A DNA stretch of 64,000 nt from positions 90,915,934-90,979,933 of the forward strand of contig NC_090750.1 in assembly GCF_036898095.1 (NCBI RefSeq), given 5' to 3'. Under the pieces are notes generated by a model. That model searched no databases. It had not been told where the DNA came from and saw only the letters and a list, made by a program, of their open reading frames with translations. A program made the position numbers and the translations under genes. Below are positions 1 through 10,693 of this stretch, piece by piece. The first letter of the stretch is position 1, and every line of letters begins with the position of its first letter. Source of the DNA: Palaemon carinicauda. Its lineage: Eukaryota; Arthropoda; Malacostraca; Decapoda; Palaemonidae.

Positions 1-1934
1 GATTGTGCACCAGTGTATCAATATCAGGGTTAGTTTTGGCAAGCGCGCAACGTATGTCACATTCCACCTCCAGTCAGTTTCGTGCTTTGGGTTTGATTGT
101 GAATGAAGGAGAAAATCCTGACTCACAAAGGTAGGTTGTGGAAAACAGAATGATCTTCAGTGCATTGGTGCTCAGTTGTGGGTATGCCTATTAACCCAGA
201 ATTCTTCAAGATCTTGTGCACGATACTCATCCTTGGCAGAAGAGTCATGTTTCTTCTTCTTTGTATGCATCCTTTCCCAGCTTTATGTGGGGGCCGATGC
301 TTCTGGCCAGCGTTCTCCATCTACCTCTGTCCCACACTTCACCGGTTAATCCATTTGATTGAAGGTCATCCTTGATACAGTCCATCCACCTTCACTTTGG
401 TCTTTTCCTGATTGAAGACCTTTTGCATCAGGTCCCACAAGATATCTATGCCTTCCTCTCCAAGACTCGCAGAAGAGTCATGTTTGAGGTCCAAAAACTC
501 ATTTTGCATGTCCCCAGGGACATCATCCACCTGACATATAAATGGGTTCCTTGTCAGCCTCATTGAAATGTCTTCAGTGTTGATACCAAGGAAATATCGC
601 TTGAACTCGTCTACCAAATGATCAAGGTCGAGTGATGATTTCCTCCTTCAATAGGTTCTTGATGTCTTTCTCACCAATTATGTCACTCAAACGCTGAAAG
701 AATGCTGTTTTACCTTTTTTAATTTGTTTCCCCCTAAGTTGCAGTTTAGCCATGAAAGCATTGATGGTGTCCGTGTGCACAATCACATTGCTCCTTTTCC
801 CTGTAATTTCTTACTTAGTTCATTGTTTCAAAAATCTCAGCAAGATAAGCCATTTGTGCTACAAATCCTTCCTTATTGAAGGCAGACAGCAGGTCCACCT
901 TGTTGCTGTAACTCAAAAACAACTTTATTTCTTCCCACAGTTCAAAGACCCGCGCCAGCAAGTTCCCTTTTGAAAGCCATCGCACTTGTGTGTGAAATGG
1001 AAGAGCTGTGTGGTTAGCATCCATGTCCCGGCAGAGTTCGCAAAAGAGGCGAGTGTTCAAGGCTGATCCTTTCACATATTTAACAACAATGTTTATGATG
1101 ACAGTCAAAGCATCATGAAGGTTCTTTGGAACTGTCTTTGAGGCGAGAGCTTCCCTATGGATCATGCAGTGTGTTTCATTCAACTCAGGCCGCTTCTGCT
1201 TCACAAGAGTAATGAATCCTGATCGTGAACCAAGCATATTAGGGCCACCATCTGTGCAAACCCCTTCCAGTTTGTTCCAACTCATCGGAGAAATCTGCAA
1301 CTAATGCCATTATGTCAACTGCCTTTGTTGTCATCTCTAATGGCCGGCAAAAAAGAAACTCCTCCTTGATTCCTTCGTCAGTCAAGTAGCGGCAAAAAGC
1401 AAGCAGTTATACAACGTTGGCGACATCCGTAGACTCATCAATTTGAAGGGAAAAAAAAAGAGCGATGTCATTACCTTTGACACCACATTTTCCTTAATGT
1501 TTTCAGACATTTTGGAAATTCTGTTCTTGATTGTGTAATTTATCAAACAAGGGGATCTGTTTCATCTTCTGTAATGACTCCTCTCCAAACACAAGCCTAG
1601 CACTGTCAACGATACACTGTTTCAAAAGGCTTTCATCAATCGTGAGGGGTTTCTTTGCCTTGGCCACCTGAAGGGCAATCATATATGAAGCCTTCACTAT
1701 GCCGATGTTGGTTTGCTGATACATCCCAGATGTATCCATTTTCATCCTCTTCACGCTGGATAACTTTACCTCAAAAAAGCTACGATTCTTTTTTTTCAAC
1801 TGTGGATGAGCCTTTGCCAGATGCTGCTTCAGTTGGAAAGGTTTCATGATGCCATTAGAGAAGGTTTTCAAATACACAACACACTGAGGGATGTGTGCAC
1901 CATCCTTGTCAAGATATGTGAACCCATAGTCCAA
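1..1934 (-). pseudogene. decayed hAT-family transposase, BED-finger type (ZBED5/SCAND3-like)
   Basis: Minus-strand reading gives the domains of a ZBED5-like hAT transposase in order, but in shifted frames. A BED-type finger is near 1934-1780: it keeps PQC and the H-x4-H, but the second cysteine of CxxC reads Y. A DESTDV acidic motif is near 1440. GVCTDGGPNM followed by THCMIHREAL lies in the 815-1300 segment. The C-terminal dimerisation motif TYLCESGFS is at about 140-115, followed by a stop and the terminal DIRCALAKTNPDIDTL. Frames change between 1934-1503, about 1490-1300, 1300-815 and 617-1, and there are stops near 1410 and 75. It cannot encode an active enzyme. Family assignment is from motif recognition. 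The 5' part of the coding region is cut off by the DIRS insertion at 1954. Confidence 0.85.
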
Positions 1935-1953
1935 ATAACTATCTTCATATAAT

Positions 1954-2149
1954 ATGATATTTTAATTATAAAATAAATTTTTGAATATACTTACCCGGTG
2001 AATATATAATAGCTGCAACTCTGTTGCTCGACAGACACATACATAAAAAAACTCGCCAGCGATCGCTATACAGGTTGCGGGTGTGCCCATCAGCGCCAAC
2101 TGTCGGCCAGATATCACTCTCGATGTAAACAAAACCTCAATTTCTTCTC
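1954..2149. repeat. DIRS copy 1 inverted terminal repeat, low-coordinate end
   Basis: The core from 1995 to 2149 is the reverse complement of 8213-8366 with few mismatches, including the stretch GCGATCGCTATACAGGTTGC. The outer 41 bases (1954-1994) are specific to this end and AT-rich, ending TTACC just before the shared CCGGTG. Confidence 0.93.
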
Positions 2150-2194
2150 ATCCCACTGCGTCTCTATTGGGGAGGAAGGGAGGGTCGTTTAATT

Positions 2195-2289
2195 TATATA
2201 TTCACCGGGTAAGTATATTCAAAAATTTATTTTATAATTAAAATATCATTTTTAAATATTTAACTTAGCCGGTGAATATATAATAGCTG
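2195..2289. repeat. DIRS copy 1 internal complementary region (ICR)
   Basis: The first half (2195-2247) is an exact reverse complement of the low-coordinate end (1957-2009). The second half (about 2248-2289) is a near-exact reverse complement of the high-coordinate end (about 8346-8385). The ICR is therefore complementary to both element ends placed side by side, as in a circle junction. In the DIRS-1 model this region templates joining of the ends during circularisation. Confidence 0.9.
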
Positions 2290-2695
2290 ATTCACACCCA
2301 AGGAGGTGGGTAGAGACCAGAGTTAAATATGTTTACATCGTATAAGCTAAGAGTTTTTTTATTTCATTTTGACAGTTATCAATATAACAAACCAAAATAA
2401 ATAGGTACTGTACCTGGTAAGGAAGTCGACTTAGACGATTACTCTGCCTTGTAAGTACGTCTTCCTTACGGAGCCCAGCGATCCTCTTAGGATGCTGACA
2501 GACCCCCAGGAGCTGAAGTATCAAGGGCTGCAACCCATACAACAGGACCTCATCAAACCCCTAATCTGGGCGCTCTCAAGAAATGACTTTGACCACCGCC
2601 AAATCAACCAAGATGCGAAAGGCTTCTTAGCCTTCCGGACAACCCATAAAAACAACATTAAAACATTTCAAGAGACAGATTAAAAGGATATGGAA

Positions 2696-3740
2696 TTAGG
2701 GAATTGTAGTGGTTGAGCCCTCACCCACTACTGCACTCGCTGCTACGAATGGTCCCAGTGTGTAGCAGTTCTCGTAAAGAGACTGGACATCTTTCAAGTA
2801 AAATGACGCGAACACTGACTTGCTTCTCCAATAGGTTGCGTCCATGATACTTTGCAGAGATCTATTTTGCTTAAAGGCCACGGAAGTTGCTACAGCTCTA
2901 ACCTCGTGCGTCTTAACCTTAAGCAAAGATCGGTCTTCCTCACTCAAGTGTGAATGAGCTTCTCGTATTAACAATCTGATAAAATATGACAAAGCATTCT
3001 TTGACATAGGCAAGGATGGTTTCTTAACCGAACACCATAATGCTTCAGATTGGCCTCGTAAAGGTTTAGTACGAGCTAAGTAGAACTTAAGAGCTCTAAC
3101 AGGGCATAAGACTCTTTCTAGTTCATTGCCTACGATCTCCGATAAGCTAGGAATATCGAAAGATTTAGGCCAAGGACGAGAAGGTAGCTCATTTTTGGCT
3201 AGGAAACCAAGCTGCAGAGAACAAGTAGCTTTTTCTGACGAAAACCCGATGTTCTTGCTGAAGGCATGAAGCTCACTGACTCTTTTAGCCGAGGCTAAGC
3301 ATACCAGGAAAAGTGTCTTAAGAGTGAGATCTTTCAGGGAGGCTGACTGTAAAGGCTCAAACCTGTCTGACATGAGGAATCTTAGAACCACGTCTAAATT
3401 CCACCCAGGAGTAGCCAAACGACGCTCCTTAGAGGTCTCGAAAGACTTAAGGAGGTCTTGCAGATCTTTATTGTTGGAAAGATCTAAGCCTCTATGCCGG
3501 AAGACCGAGGCCAACATGCTTCTGTAGCCCTTGATAGTAGGAGCTGAAAGGGATCGTACTTTTCTCAGGTATAAGAGAAAATCAGCTATTTGGGCTACAG
3601 AGGTACTGGTCGAGGATACGGAAACTGACTTGCACCAGTCTCGGAAGACTTCCCACTTCGATTGGTAGACTCTAAAGGTAGACGCTCTCCTTGCTCTAGC
3701 AATCGTACTGGCTGCCTCTTTCGAAAAGCCTCTAGCTCTC
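2696..3740 (-). CDS. DIRS copy 1 tyrosine recombinase (apparently intact)
   Basis: This is the C-terminal part of an 864-codon open frame that runs 5290-2696; only about residues 520-864 are the recombinase. A core-binding region starts near residue 537 (STFRVYQSKWEVFRDWC). The catalytic domain has the expected tetrad: Arg in AKRVSEL (about residue 670), His and Arg in KTHEVRA (about 795 and 798) and the nucleophile Tyr in FASFYL (about 831). It would integrate the circular cDNA by strand exchange. The frame upstream of about 3740 is partly an accidental opening antisense to nothing useful, because RT/RNase H lies there in another frame. The recombinase overlaps the end of that RT frame, as is usual in DIRS elements. 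The true start is not determined. Confidence 0.85.
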
Positions 3741-5290
3741 GAGAGTCTTTCGATAGTCTGAAGGCAGTCAGACGAAGAGCGTGGAGGCTTTGGTGTACCT
3801 TCTTTACGTGTGGCTGACGTAGAAGGTCTACTCTTAGAGGAAGACTTCTGGGAACGTCTACTAGCCATCGAAGTACCTCGGTGAACCATTCTCTCGCGGG
3901 CCAGAGGGGAGCAACTAACGTCAACCTTGTCCCTTCGTGAGAGGCGAATTTCTGCAGTACCTTGTTGACAATCTTGAATGGCGGGAATGCGTAAAGATCT
4001 AGGTGTGACCAATCTAGGAGGAAGGCATCTATATGTATTGCTGCTGGGTCCGGGACTGGAGAGCAATAGATTGGAAGCCTCTTGGTCAGCGAGGTTGCAA
4101 AGAGATCTATGGTGGGTTGACCCCAAGTCGCCCAAAGTCTCTTGCACACATCCTTGTGGAGGGTCCATTCGGTTGGAATTACTTGACCTTTCCGACTGAG
4201 ACAATCTGCTAGGACGTTCAAGTCGCCCTGGATGAACCTCGTTACTAGGGAGATGCCTCGATCTTTTGACCAGATGAGCAGGTCCCTTGCGATCTCGTAC
4301 AGAGTCAATGAGTGGGTACCTCCCTGTTTGGAAATGTACGCCAAGGCCGTGGTGTTGTCCGAGTTGACCTCCACCACCTTGCCTCGAAGGAGATTCTCGA
4401 AACTTATCAAGGCCAGATGAACCGCCAAAAGCTCCTTGCTGTTGATATGCATGCTCCTCTGACTCGAGTTCCACAGACCTGAGCATTCCCGACCGTCCAG
4501 CGTCGCGCCCCAGCCCAAGTCCAATGCGTCCGAGAAGAGAACGTGGTTGGGTTTCTGAACTGCTAGGGGAAGACCCTCTCGTAGACTGATATTGTCTTTC
4601 CACCAAGTCAGACAAGTCTTTATCTTTTCGGAAATCGGGATCGAGACCGCCTCTAGCGTCTTGTCCTTTTTCCAGTGAAAAGCCAGATGGAATTGTAGAG
4701 GTCAGAGGTGTAGCCTTCCTAGCGAGACAAATTGCTCCAGGGATGACAGCGTTCCTACCGGACTCATCCAAAGCCTGACTGAGCAACGTTCCTTCTTCAA
4801 CATCTTCTGGATGGCGAGCAGGGCTTGATCTATTCTGGGGGCCGACGGAAAAGCCCGAAAAACTTGACTGTGAATCTCCATCCCTAAATACAGAATAGTT
4901 TGGGATGGGACCAGCTGTGACTTTTCCAAGTTGACTAGGAGTCCCAATTCCTTGGTCAGATCTAGAGTCCAATTGAGATCCTTCAGACAGCGATGACTGG
5001 AAGAGGTTCTGAGAAGCCAGTCGTCCAAGTACAGGGAGGCTCTGATCTCCGATAGCTCGAAACTGGTACCCCACATTCCTGTAAACAAACCTCAGAAACG
5101 GTTGGGAATCCGGGTGTATAGGAATGTGGAAGTATGCCTCCTGAAGGTCGAGAGAGACCATCCAGTCGCCTTCCATAAATGCTGTCAAGACAGCCTGGTA
5201 GACTTCATCGTGAAGTTTGTCTTGACAATGAACACATTGAGCGCACTTGCCTCTTACGTACTCCTGCAGTGAACATGGCTGCCAAATCAT
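3595..5290 (-). pseudogene. DIRS copy 1 reverse transcriptase - RNase H - methyltransferase-like region (broken)
   Basis: The RT N-terminal part with SLDLQEAYFHIPIHPDSQPF is at about 5180-5095. RT then resumes in another frame with the YLDDWLL catalytic motif (about 5030). The segment normally linking QFRA to YLDDW is missing, so there is a deletion plus frameshift near 5050-5085. The second frame has one TGA at about 4702, then continues into RNase H (ELLAV, SDNTTALAYISKQGGT at about 4410-4320). After that comes the downstream block with DLFA, YAFPPFKIV and APLWPAREWF (about 4100-3890). That block matches the position of the methyltransferase-like domain described for DIRS elements. The frame ends at 3595, overlapping the recombinase. 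RT cannot be functional in this copy. Confidence 0.85.
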
Positions 5291-7003
5291 GGAGCCATCC
5301 CTGAGGGACTTGTTCCTGCAGAGAACGTGGCTGTCAGATCATTGGAGCCATCCCTGAAAGCCTTGTTTATGCATGACATAATTGTACAGCAAAACTTCAA
5401 AGGCTCGAAAACAGCTGTGAAGTTGACCTGTAAAATCTTGGAGCGTCTCCTGGCCAGGCGCCAGGGAGAGTCTATGAGATTTGAGAAGTCTATCTGGGCA
5501 GAGGCAGGAACTCCCAAGCCGAGAACTTCTCTCGTGTCATATCAGACTCTCGCTCTATAAGCCAGTTTAAAAGAAGGGAAAGCAAAGGCTGTATCCCCCA
5601 AACTCCTCCTGGTGATAAACCAGTCGCCTAGCAAACGTAAAGCTCTCTAGGAGAGCGAGAGAGCACTAGCTTATAAAACAACGGCTTCGAAGTAGCTAGG
5701 CCTAGTGTAAGCTTCTGACGTTTAGGCGAACGAGGAGCAGCAGTTACAAAAAGATCCGGACAAAGATCCTTAAAAATCAGCATGATTTATTTAAAGTCCA
5801 TAGAGGGCTAAGCAGCTTTAGGCTCCTCTCCGTCTGACAGAGTCCTCAAGGGAATATCAGTAGGAGGGGGAACAGCAACTTCCTCATCTAAAGGAACCTT
5901 GTCCGATAATACGTAGCCGAGTCTCAAGCAAGGGAGAGACCTACCGTGGTGGCAATGCTTTACAAGCAGAGTCCACATGCACTGGTGCATTAGTAGCGGA
6001 ACAGGACGCAACATCATGTAACTGCTTGACAGTCTGTGAACTGTCAACAACAACAGGTGCGAGAGACCAGGACGCAACGTCATGTAACTGCTAGACAGTC
6101 TGTGAACTGTCAACAACAACAGGTGCGTGAGGACGCACAGCGTCCACTCGAGACTGCTTTGACCGCCTAGACTGAGCAGTCAAAACAACTCTAGAATGCG
6201 GAGGTTGACGCTCAGCGTCAAAACAAGTCAACTCCGATTGTTAGCGAACGTCCTGAACGTCAACAGGAGCATCAGCAAGTGGCCTAACGTCCAAATGTGG
6301 CTGAAAAATCCACACGAGACCGCATCGAGTGTGGTTCTAAACAACCTGACTGACGTGACTTAGCTACGCCAACGTCAACAAGACGCACAAAGGAACGTTA
6401 GGTTGGCTGAAAGCCAGGATCTCGATGAGAAAAACGGCTAGGCTCAACGGACTTATCGGCAGAATAGTCTTCCATAAGGGAGGCAAGCTTATTCTGCATG
6501 TCTTGCCGTACAACCCATTTAGGATCAACGGAAATGGTTGCGGTAAGAGACGAGGGTAACGTCTGTGACCGCAAAACCTTGCCAACAAAAACTCTCGGAG
6601 TCTGTGTTACGCTTTTGTTAGGCGGCGAGCAGTCTTCCGATGACTGCATAGGGTCAGAGCTGTCCTAATGGCTACAACCAGGACGCTGGACCTGTCCTGA
6701 AAGGACTGACTTTCGCTTAAGGGCCTCGAAACCTTGTTTCAGGTTTCTTATGCGAAAAGCCTTCGGATGACGAGGAGAAAATCGTCTCTCTCGCCTTATG
6801 GTAGGGGTGATCTTGGTAAGATACACCCGATACCATAGAGGGAACGTCTGTTCGCTGATCAAGGCCTCTCGAACCCATAAGTCGTACGACATTACTTCTC
6901 CCCTGGGCTTGGGAGCTTGCAAGAGGTCCCGGATTAGGCGAACGACAGGCACGAACAGACGAACCCTCGGTCGCAACACTGATAACACTTTGCGCAATAT
7001 CAC
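5291..7003 (-). pseudogene. DIRS copy 1 gag-like region, degenerate
   Basis: The region upstream of RT holds short open pieces on the minus strand (5517-5287, 6119-5808, 6649-6398, 7003-6665), Arg/Pro-rich in part, with no frame running through. Position is the only reason to call it gag. A 69-bp direct duplication lies at about 6003-6125, and a shorter imperfect duplication flanks 5273-5360. Confidence 0.5.
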
Positions 7004-8212
7004 TTTATCACTACGATTTTCTGTTTTACACTTATTTCACTGAAATCGAAACTTTTACTGATTTCTACCTGAAGCACGCAATTCTACCCTCATCAAAAGG
7101 TAGTAATAGCGAAATCAGTCGTATAATGCAAGCACATTAATACCAGCAAAAAACAGTAAACATATTTTAAGATAAAAAAATTCAGTGGCTGGGGAAGAGA
7201 CTAAACACTAGTTCATTCAAAACTACGTTTTCAATCTCTCACCGTACATTGCCTGGGGACGAGAATAAAAAAGTAAAAACGTTTTATCCTTTTTCCCCGT
7301 ACAGAGACTAGGGACGAGAGTAACTCGAGAACAACGTTACCCGCTTGAACGGAACGTTTTCTCCCCTCTCTCTCCCTCCGTCTCTATCTCTCTCTCTCTT
7401 GATTACGCACCTAAGAGAAGAGCCCACTTACGTTTCGTCAAAAAAACATGTTATTTGACCAAAGGAAAAAAACTGAAAGGTTTTTCAATTAAAAAGTTCC
7501 TTTAAAATAGAATTTAAAACATTTAAGCTTTGAAAGAAGAATGAACAAAACGTCAGAATCGATTTACTCTTTCTGCAAAGTGAAACCGTGATACTCTCTC
7601 TCTCTATCGTAACGATAGAGCGCAAACTGCGTAGCATAAGTAAACTAAACGTTAGTTCATCTTTGAAACAGTACGAAGACTATTCAAAGAAAATCTTTCA
7701 TAAAATATCTATTAAAAAATATTCATTTAAAAAGTTTTAAATCATTAGCTCTTTAAAAGCTATTTACGATTGAAAGGGCTCAACGTTGTTTAACTTCGGT
7801 TTCCAAGTTAGGACCGCCTACTCTCAGGAAGGTCGCATATAAACAAATCATTAAATTTATTTTTATGTTTATTATAAACGGAAAGTTAATCGAAGAGGCC
7901 TAATAAAGGCGGTGAGATATAAAATATATAGAGGAAAATCTATAATTAATTTATAACGTGATAAGATAATTGCTAAAAGCCTAAACACACTTCCGTCTAA
8001 GGGAAGGGTCGGCCATTTAAAAGTCAAAGAAAGTCCATACTCTCTTTGTCATCAAAAATTAAATCTATCCAAAAACGAGTTCAAGATTTAAGATGAAGAT
8101 AAAACACCTGCACTGCGAAAGCTCAAACCAAATTAAAGTACTTCACCAAATATGATGGGAAAAACTCCAGGTTCTACAGCGAGTAAAAGTACGTCTTGTC
8201 GACACGTCGACA
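7004..8212. other. DIRS copy 1 noncoding region between gag remnant and terminal repeat
   Basis: AT-rich with short CT runs (about 7370-7400, 7590). I see no gene. By position it is the element's 5' leader. Confidence 0.6.
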
Positions 8213-8385
8213 GAGAAGAAATTGAGGTTTTGTTTACATCGAGTGGTATCTGGCCGACAGTTGGCGCTGGTGGGCACACCCGCAACCTGTATAGCGATCG
8301 CTGGCAAGTTTTTTTTATGTATGTGTCTGTCGAGCAACAGAGTTGCAGCTATTATATATTCACCGGCAAAGTTGAATATTTAAAA
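8213..8385. repeat. DIRS copy 1 inverted terminal repeat, high-coordinate end
   Basis: Inverted copy of the terminal repeat at 1995-2149. The outer 19 bases (8367-8385) differ from the other end. The terminal TTGAATATTTAAAA is complemented within 2248-2289. Confidence 0.93.
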
Positions 8386-8954
8386 GTTTATTTCTGTAAC
8401 ATCTGAAATCAGGCATAAAACAATGCCTATCAATTTGGGAGAGGAAAATAAACATAGGCACATCGTAATTCTGTGTAGAAATAAAAAACATTTCCATTCC
8501 TCCCACTCCCAAATATAAAGTAAATAAACTTCTCAAACATAGAAACTTTTGTGTGTGTCAGATACTTCCGGGTAACTGAATACTCGTAACACACTATAGT
8601 ATGTGAACCTGTGAGGCACCCCCGCCCTCCCTTCAGAATTCATATTTGAACGTGAACCGACTGGTAGATACGGCGCCGCCTATCTACAACAGGCATTCTC
8701 TCCCTCTTTCCCCCTTCGTTTCCCTCCCTCTCCATGCCCCGCCCAGCCCTCATGCCCACTCGCCTGCCTCAGAAATGGGCATGACACCCCAATTTTCCCC
8801 ATGAATATCATGTCAGTGAGAACTGATATGACTATATCACAATTGAATGGCTAACAACAAATTGCCGCACGTACTATGAGGACATTTTCAGCTTGGGTAG
8901 TGTAATTATTTCCCCCCTGAAAGCTTCAAATTTCCCCCAGTTTGGGAACCCCTG

Positions 8955-9102
8955 AAGCTAAAACCCTAGTTGGACAAGCAAGATGCTATTAGCCCCGAGG
9001 TTCCAACAGAAAAAATAGGCCATTGAGGAAAAGAATCAAGGAAAAATGAAATATCTTAAGAACAATAACATTAAAATAAATATTTCCTATATAAACAATA
9101 AA
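8955..9102 (-). repeat. AAT-tailed SINE/LINE tail, left piece
   Basis: Reverse complement of the high-copy tail (for example 43440-43620): CCAACTAGGG, GGGGC and GGCCTATTTTT blocks are recognisable. It is bounded by the hAT terminus at 8954 and the foldback element at 9103. It continues at 9775. Confidence 0.85.
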
Positions 9103-9774
9103 CACCACGCTCTCCATTTACTCCAATATAATGTAATCCTGCAGTTCTCACCTTCTTGCACAGTAATTAGGTGGTTATCTAAATTCTGGGAAAGCAATAA
9201 TTAGCAAGATAAGTTGAAGAGGGGGGAAGGGGTTATAAAAAGAAAATAGCTTGGTTTCCTCACTCAACGACATGGAACTGACGTCAACATAGTCAACCAA
9301 ACAGATCGTGATGCCAGCGTACATAAACAGAAGTTCGTGATGCCAGCGTACATTTGATATACTGTAAATTCAAAATATACTTAATCAAGAATTGTGATTA
9401 CTCAAAAGTGTCACTATTTGTAAATTGCATATTTTAAGGACACTTTTGAGTAATTAATCCATTTTTAATTAAGTATATTTTGAATATACTGTACAGTAAA
9501 TCAAATGTACGCTGGCATCACAAACTTCTGTTTATGTACGCTGGCATCACGACTTCTGTTTGGTTGACGATGTTGACATGTCAGTTCCAAGTCGTTTAGT
9601 GAGGAAACCGAGTTATTTTCTTTTTATTACCCCTTCCCCCCTCTTCAACATATCTTGCTAATTATTGCTTTCCCAGAATATAAATAACCCCCTAATTACT
9701 GTGCAAGAAGGTGAGAACTGCAGGATTACATTATATTGGAGTAAATGGAGAGCGTGGTGTTCTATACTATTACC
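9103..9774. mobile_element. foldback element with ~320-bp inverted arms
   Basis: The left arm (9103-about 9420) and right arm (about 9430-9761) are near-perfect inverted copies around a short spacer near 9411-9428. Ends read CACCACGCTCTCC and GGAGAGCGTGGTG. It splits a SINE copy, and ACAATAAA occurs at 9095-9102 and 9775-9782, a possible 8-bp target duplication. There are no coding frames. A nonautonomous DNA element or an inverted duplication of a smaller one are the options. Confidence 0.8.
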
Positions 9775-9860
9775 ACAATAAAAACTTTAGTAAACCAAGA
9801 GGAAGAGAAATAAGATAGAATAGTGTGCTCGAGTGTACCCTCACACAAGAGAGCTTGAAT
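9775..9860 (-). repeat. AAT-tailed SINE/LINE tail, right piece
   Basis: Continues the repeat interrupted at 9102. It shares AAATAAGATAGAATAGTGTG with the full copy at about 47020. It ends about 30 bases from the MCM2 exon donor site at 9887. Confidence 0.8.
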
Positions 9861-9887
9861 AAAGAACAGTCTATGGGCAATACTTAC

Positions 9888-9976
9888 TTCCTCATCATCT
9901 TGAACATCTCCCTCAGCTGCTCTTTCAGCCAGGCGCCTCTTACGAGTAGGTCTATCTTCTTCGTCGTCACTTTCAT
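9888..9976 (-). CDS. MCM2: MCM2, third exon seen (N-terminal acidic tail)
   Basis: MCM2 is a subunit of the MCM2-7 replicative helicase in the nucleus. Its N-terminal tail is acidic and, in other animals, binds histone H3-H4 and is a DDK target. This 89-base exon encodes DESDDEEDRPTRKRRLAERA and a following acidic run ending DDEE, matching the segment after the GLLYDSDEEDE block of animal MCM2. The acceptor is a TTTTCAG just upstream (9977-9978) and the donor is GTAAGTATT from 9887. It joins the preceding exon after one base of a codon (TATG|AT gives Tyr-Asp) and ends in phase 0. The next exon is not within 1-9887, so it must lie outside the window. Confidence 0.93.
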
Positions 9977-10119
9977 CTGAAAAGTACAATGGCGGAGCAT
10001 TACCAACTTGACATTTCATTCTAAAAGCCATAAAGCAACATTTTTCAACATACATTTTATCTACATTATTCAACATTCTATACATCATGGCACTCACTAA
10101 GTCCACTCTAGATACTTAC

Positions 10120-10289
10120 CATACAGGAGACCTCTCCTCATTCGACCCGTGGCACGACCTTCATCTCTGTCTCGCTTTCTCATGAGAGATTCGGCAGCCA
10201 AACGCTCACCATCGCTCATCATTGAGTATTCAGAGTCATCCAAGTTGTCACGGTCGTATACGTCCAGCTCTGGTATGTGACGGTAATCA
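10120..10289 (-). CDS. MCM2: MCM2, second exon seen
   Basis: This 170-base exon encodes DYRHIPELDVYDRDNLDDSE, then SDGERLAAESLMRKRDRDEG and RATGRMRRGLLY. It corresponds to the conserved DYRAIPELD to GRMRRGLLYD part of animal MCM2, ahead of the zinc-finger/OB region. The acceptor is CCCCAG at 10290-10291 and the donor is GTAAGTATC from 10119. The codon split at its start is completed by the AA left from the upstream exon (Asn). Intron lengths are 143 bases downstream and 826 bases upstream. Confidence 0.95.
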
Positions 10290-10410
10290 CTGGGGATAAA
10301 GAAGTGTTCATGATTAAAATGGTAAAATCAAACTTAAACAAGATGGGCACCCAGAGGAGCGCAGACCTCCGTTGCGGCAGCTTATTTCTCAAACAAGGTC
10401 TTGACCTTAA

Positions 10411-10689
10411 CCCTTTTACCACCAAGAGACGTACTGGTACATTTTACAAAACTCATCGCTTTACCCCCATGGACGTACCAGTACGTCCTTGCAAAAAACT
10501 GCTTTTTACATTTTCTTTTGTGCACATTTTTGATAATTTTTTGAGAAACTTCAGGCATTTTCCAAGAGAATGAGACCAACCTGACCTTGCTATGACGAAA
10601 ATTAAGGCTGCAAAATGTGCTTAAAAAAAAAAAAATAACCCCTGGGGGTTAAGGGTTGAAAAGTTCCAAATAAAATGGGGGTAAAAGGG
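10411..10689. mobile_element. piggyBac-type MITE in the first MCM2 intron seen
   Basis: The 279-bp element is flanked by TTAA at 10407-10410 and 10690-10693. Ends read CCCTTTTACC and GGTAAAAGGG, an inverted repeat. An internal subterminal palindrome (ACGTACTGGTAC and GTACCAGTACGT) lies at about 10428-10486. There is no ORF. TTAA duplication plus CCC termini are diagnostic for the piggyBac superfamily. Confidence 0.85.
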
Positions 10690-10693
10690 TTAA

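Larger units (their letters stand above)
1954..8385 (-). mobile_element. DIRS-type tyrosine-recombinase retrotransposon, copy 1
   Basis: The 6.4 kb element codes on the minus strand. Inverted terminal repeats share a core at 1995-2149 and 8213-8366. An internal complementary region lies at 2195-2289. Inside are, in coding order, gag remnants (7003-5291), a reverse transcriptase/RNase H/methyltransferase-like region (5290-3595) and a tyrosine recombinase (about 3740-2696). This is the order and architecture of the DIRS group, which replicates through a circular DNA intermediate and integrates by tyrosine recombinase rather than DDE integrase. No target duplication is expected. It sits inside the hAT transposon, so it is younger than that copy. 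Confidence 0.93.
1..8954 (-). mobile_element. hAT transposon (ZBED5/SCAND3-like), split by a DIRS element, left end outside window
   Basis: The transposase remnant lies at 1-1934. A hAT-type terminus ends at 8954: read on the minus strand it begins CAGGGGTTCCCAAACTG. Bases 1954-8385 are a DIRS element inserted into the hAT, so the hAT parts in view are 1-1953 and 8386-8954. Bases 8386-8954 hold no ORF and look like the 5' noncoding part. The other terminus and the 8-bp target duplication lie outside the window and cannot be checked. The element abuts the 3' end of a SINE copy at 8955. Confidence 0.8.
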
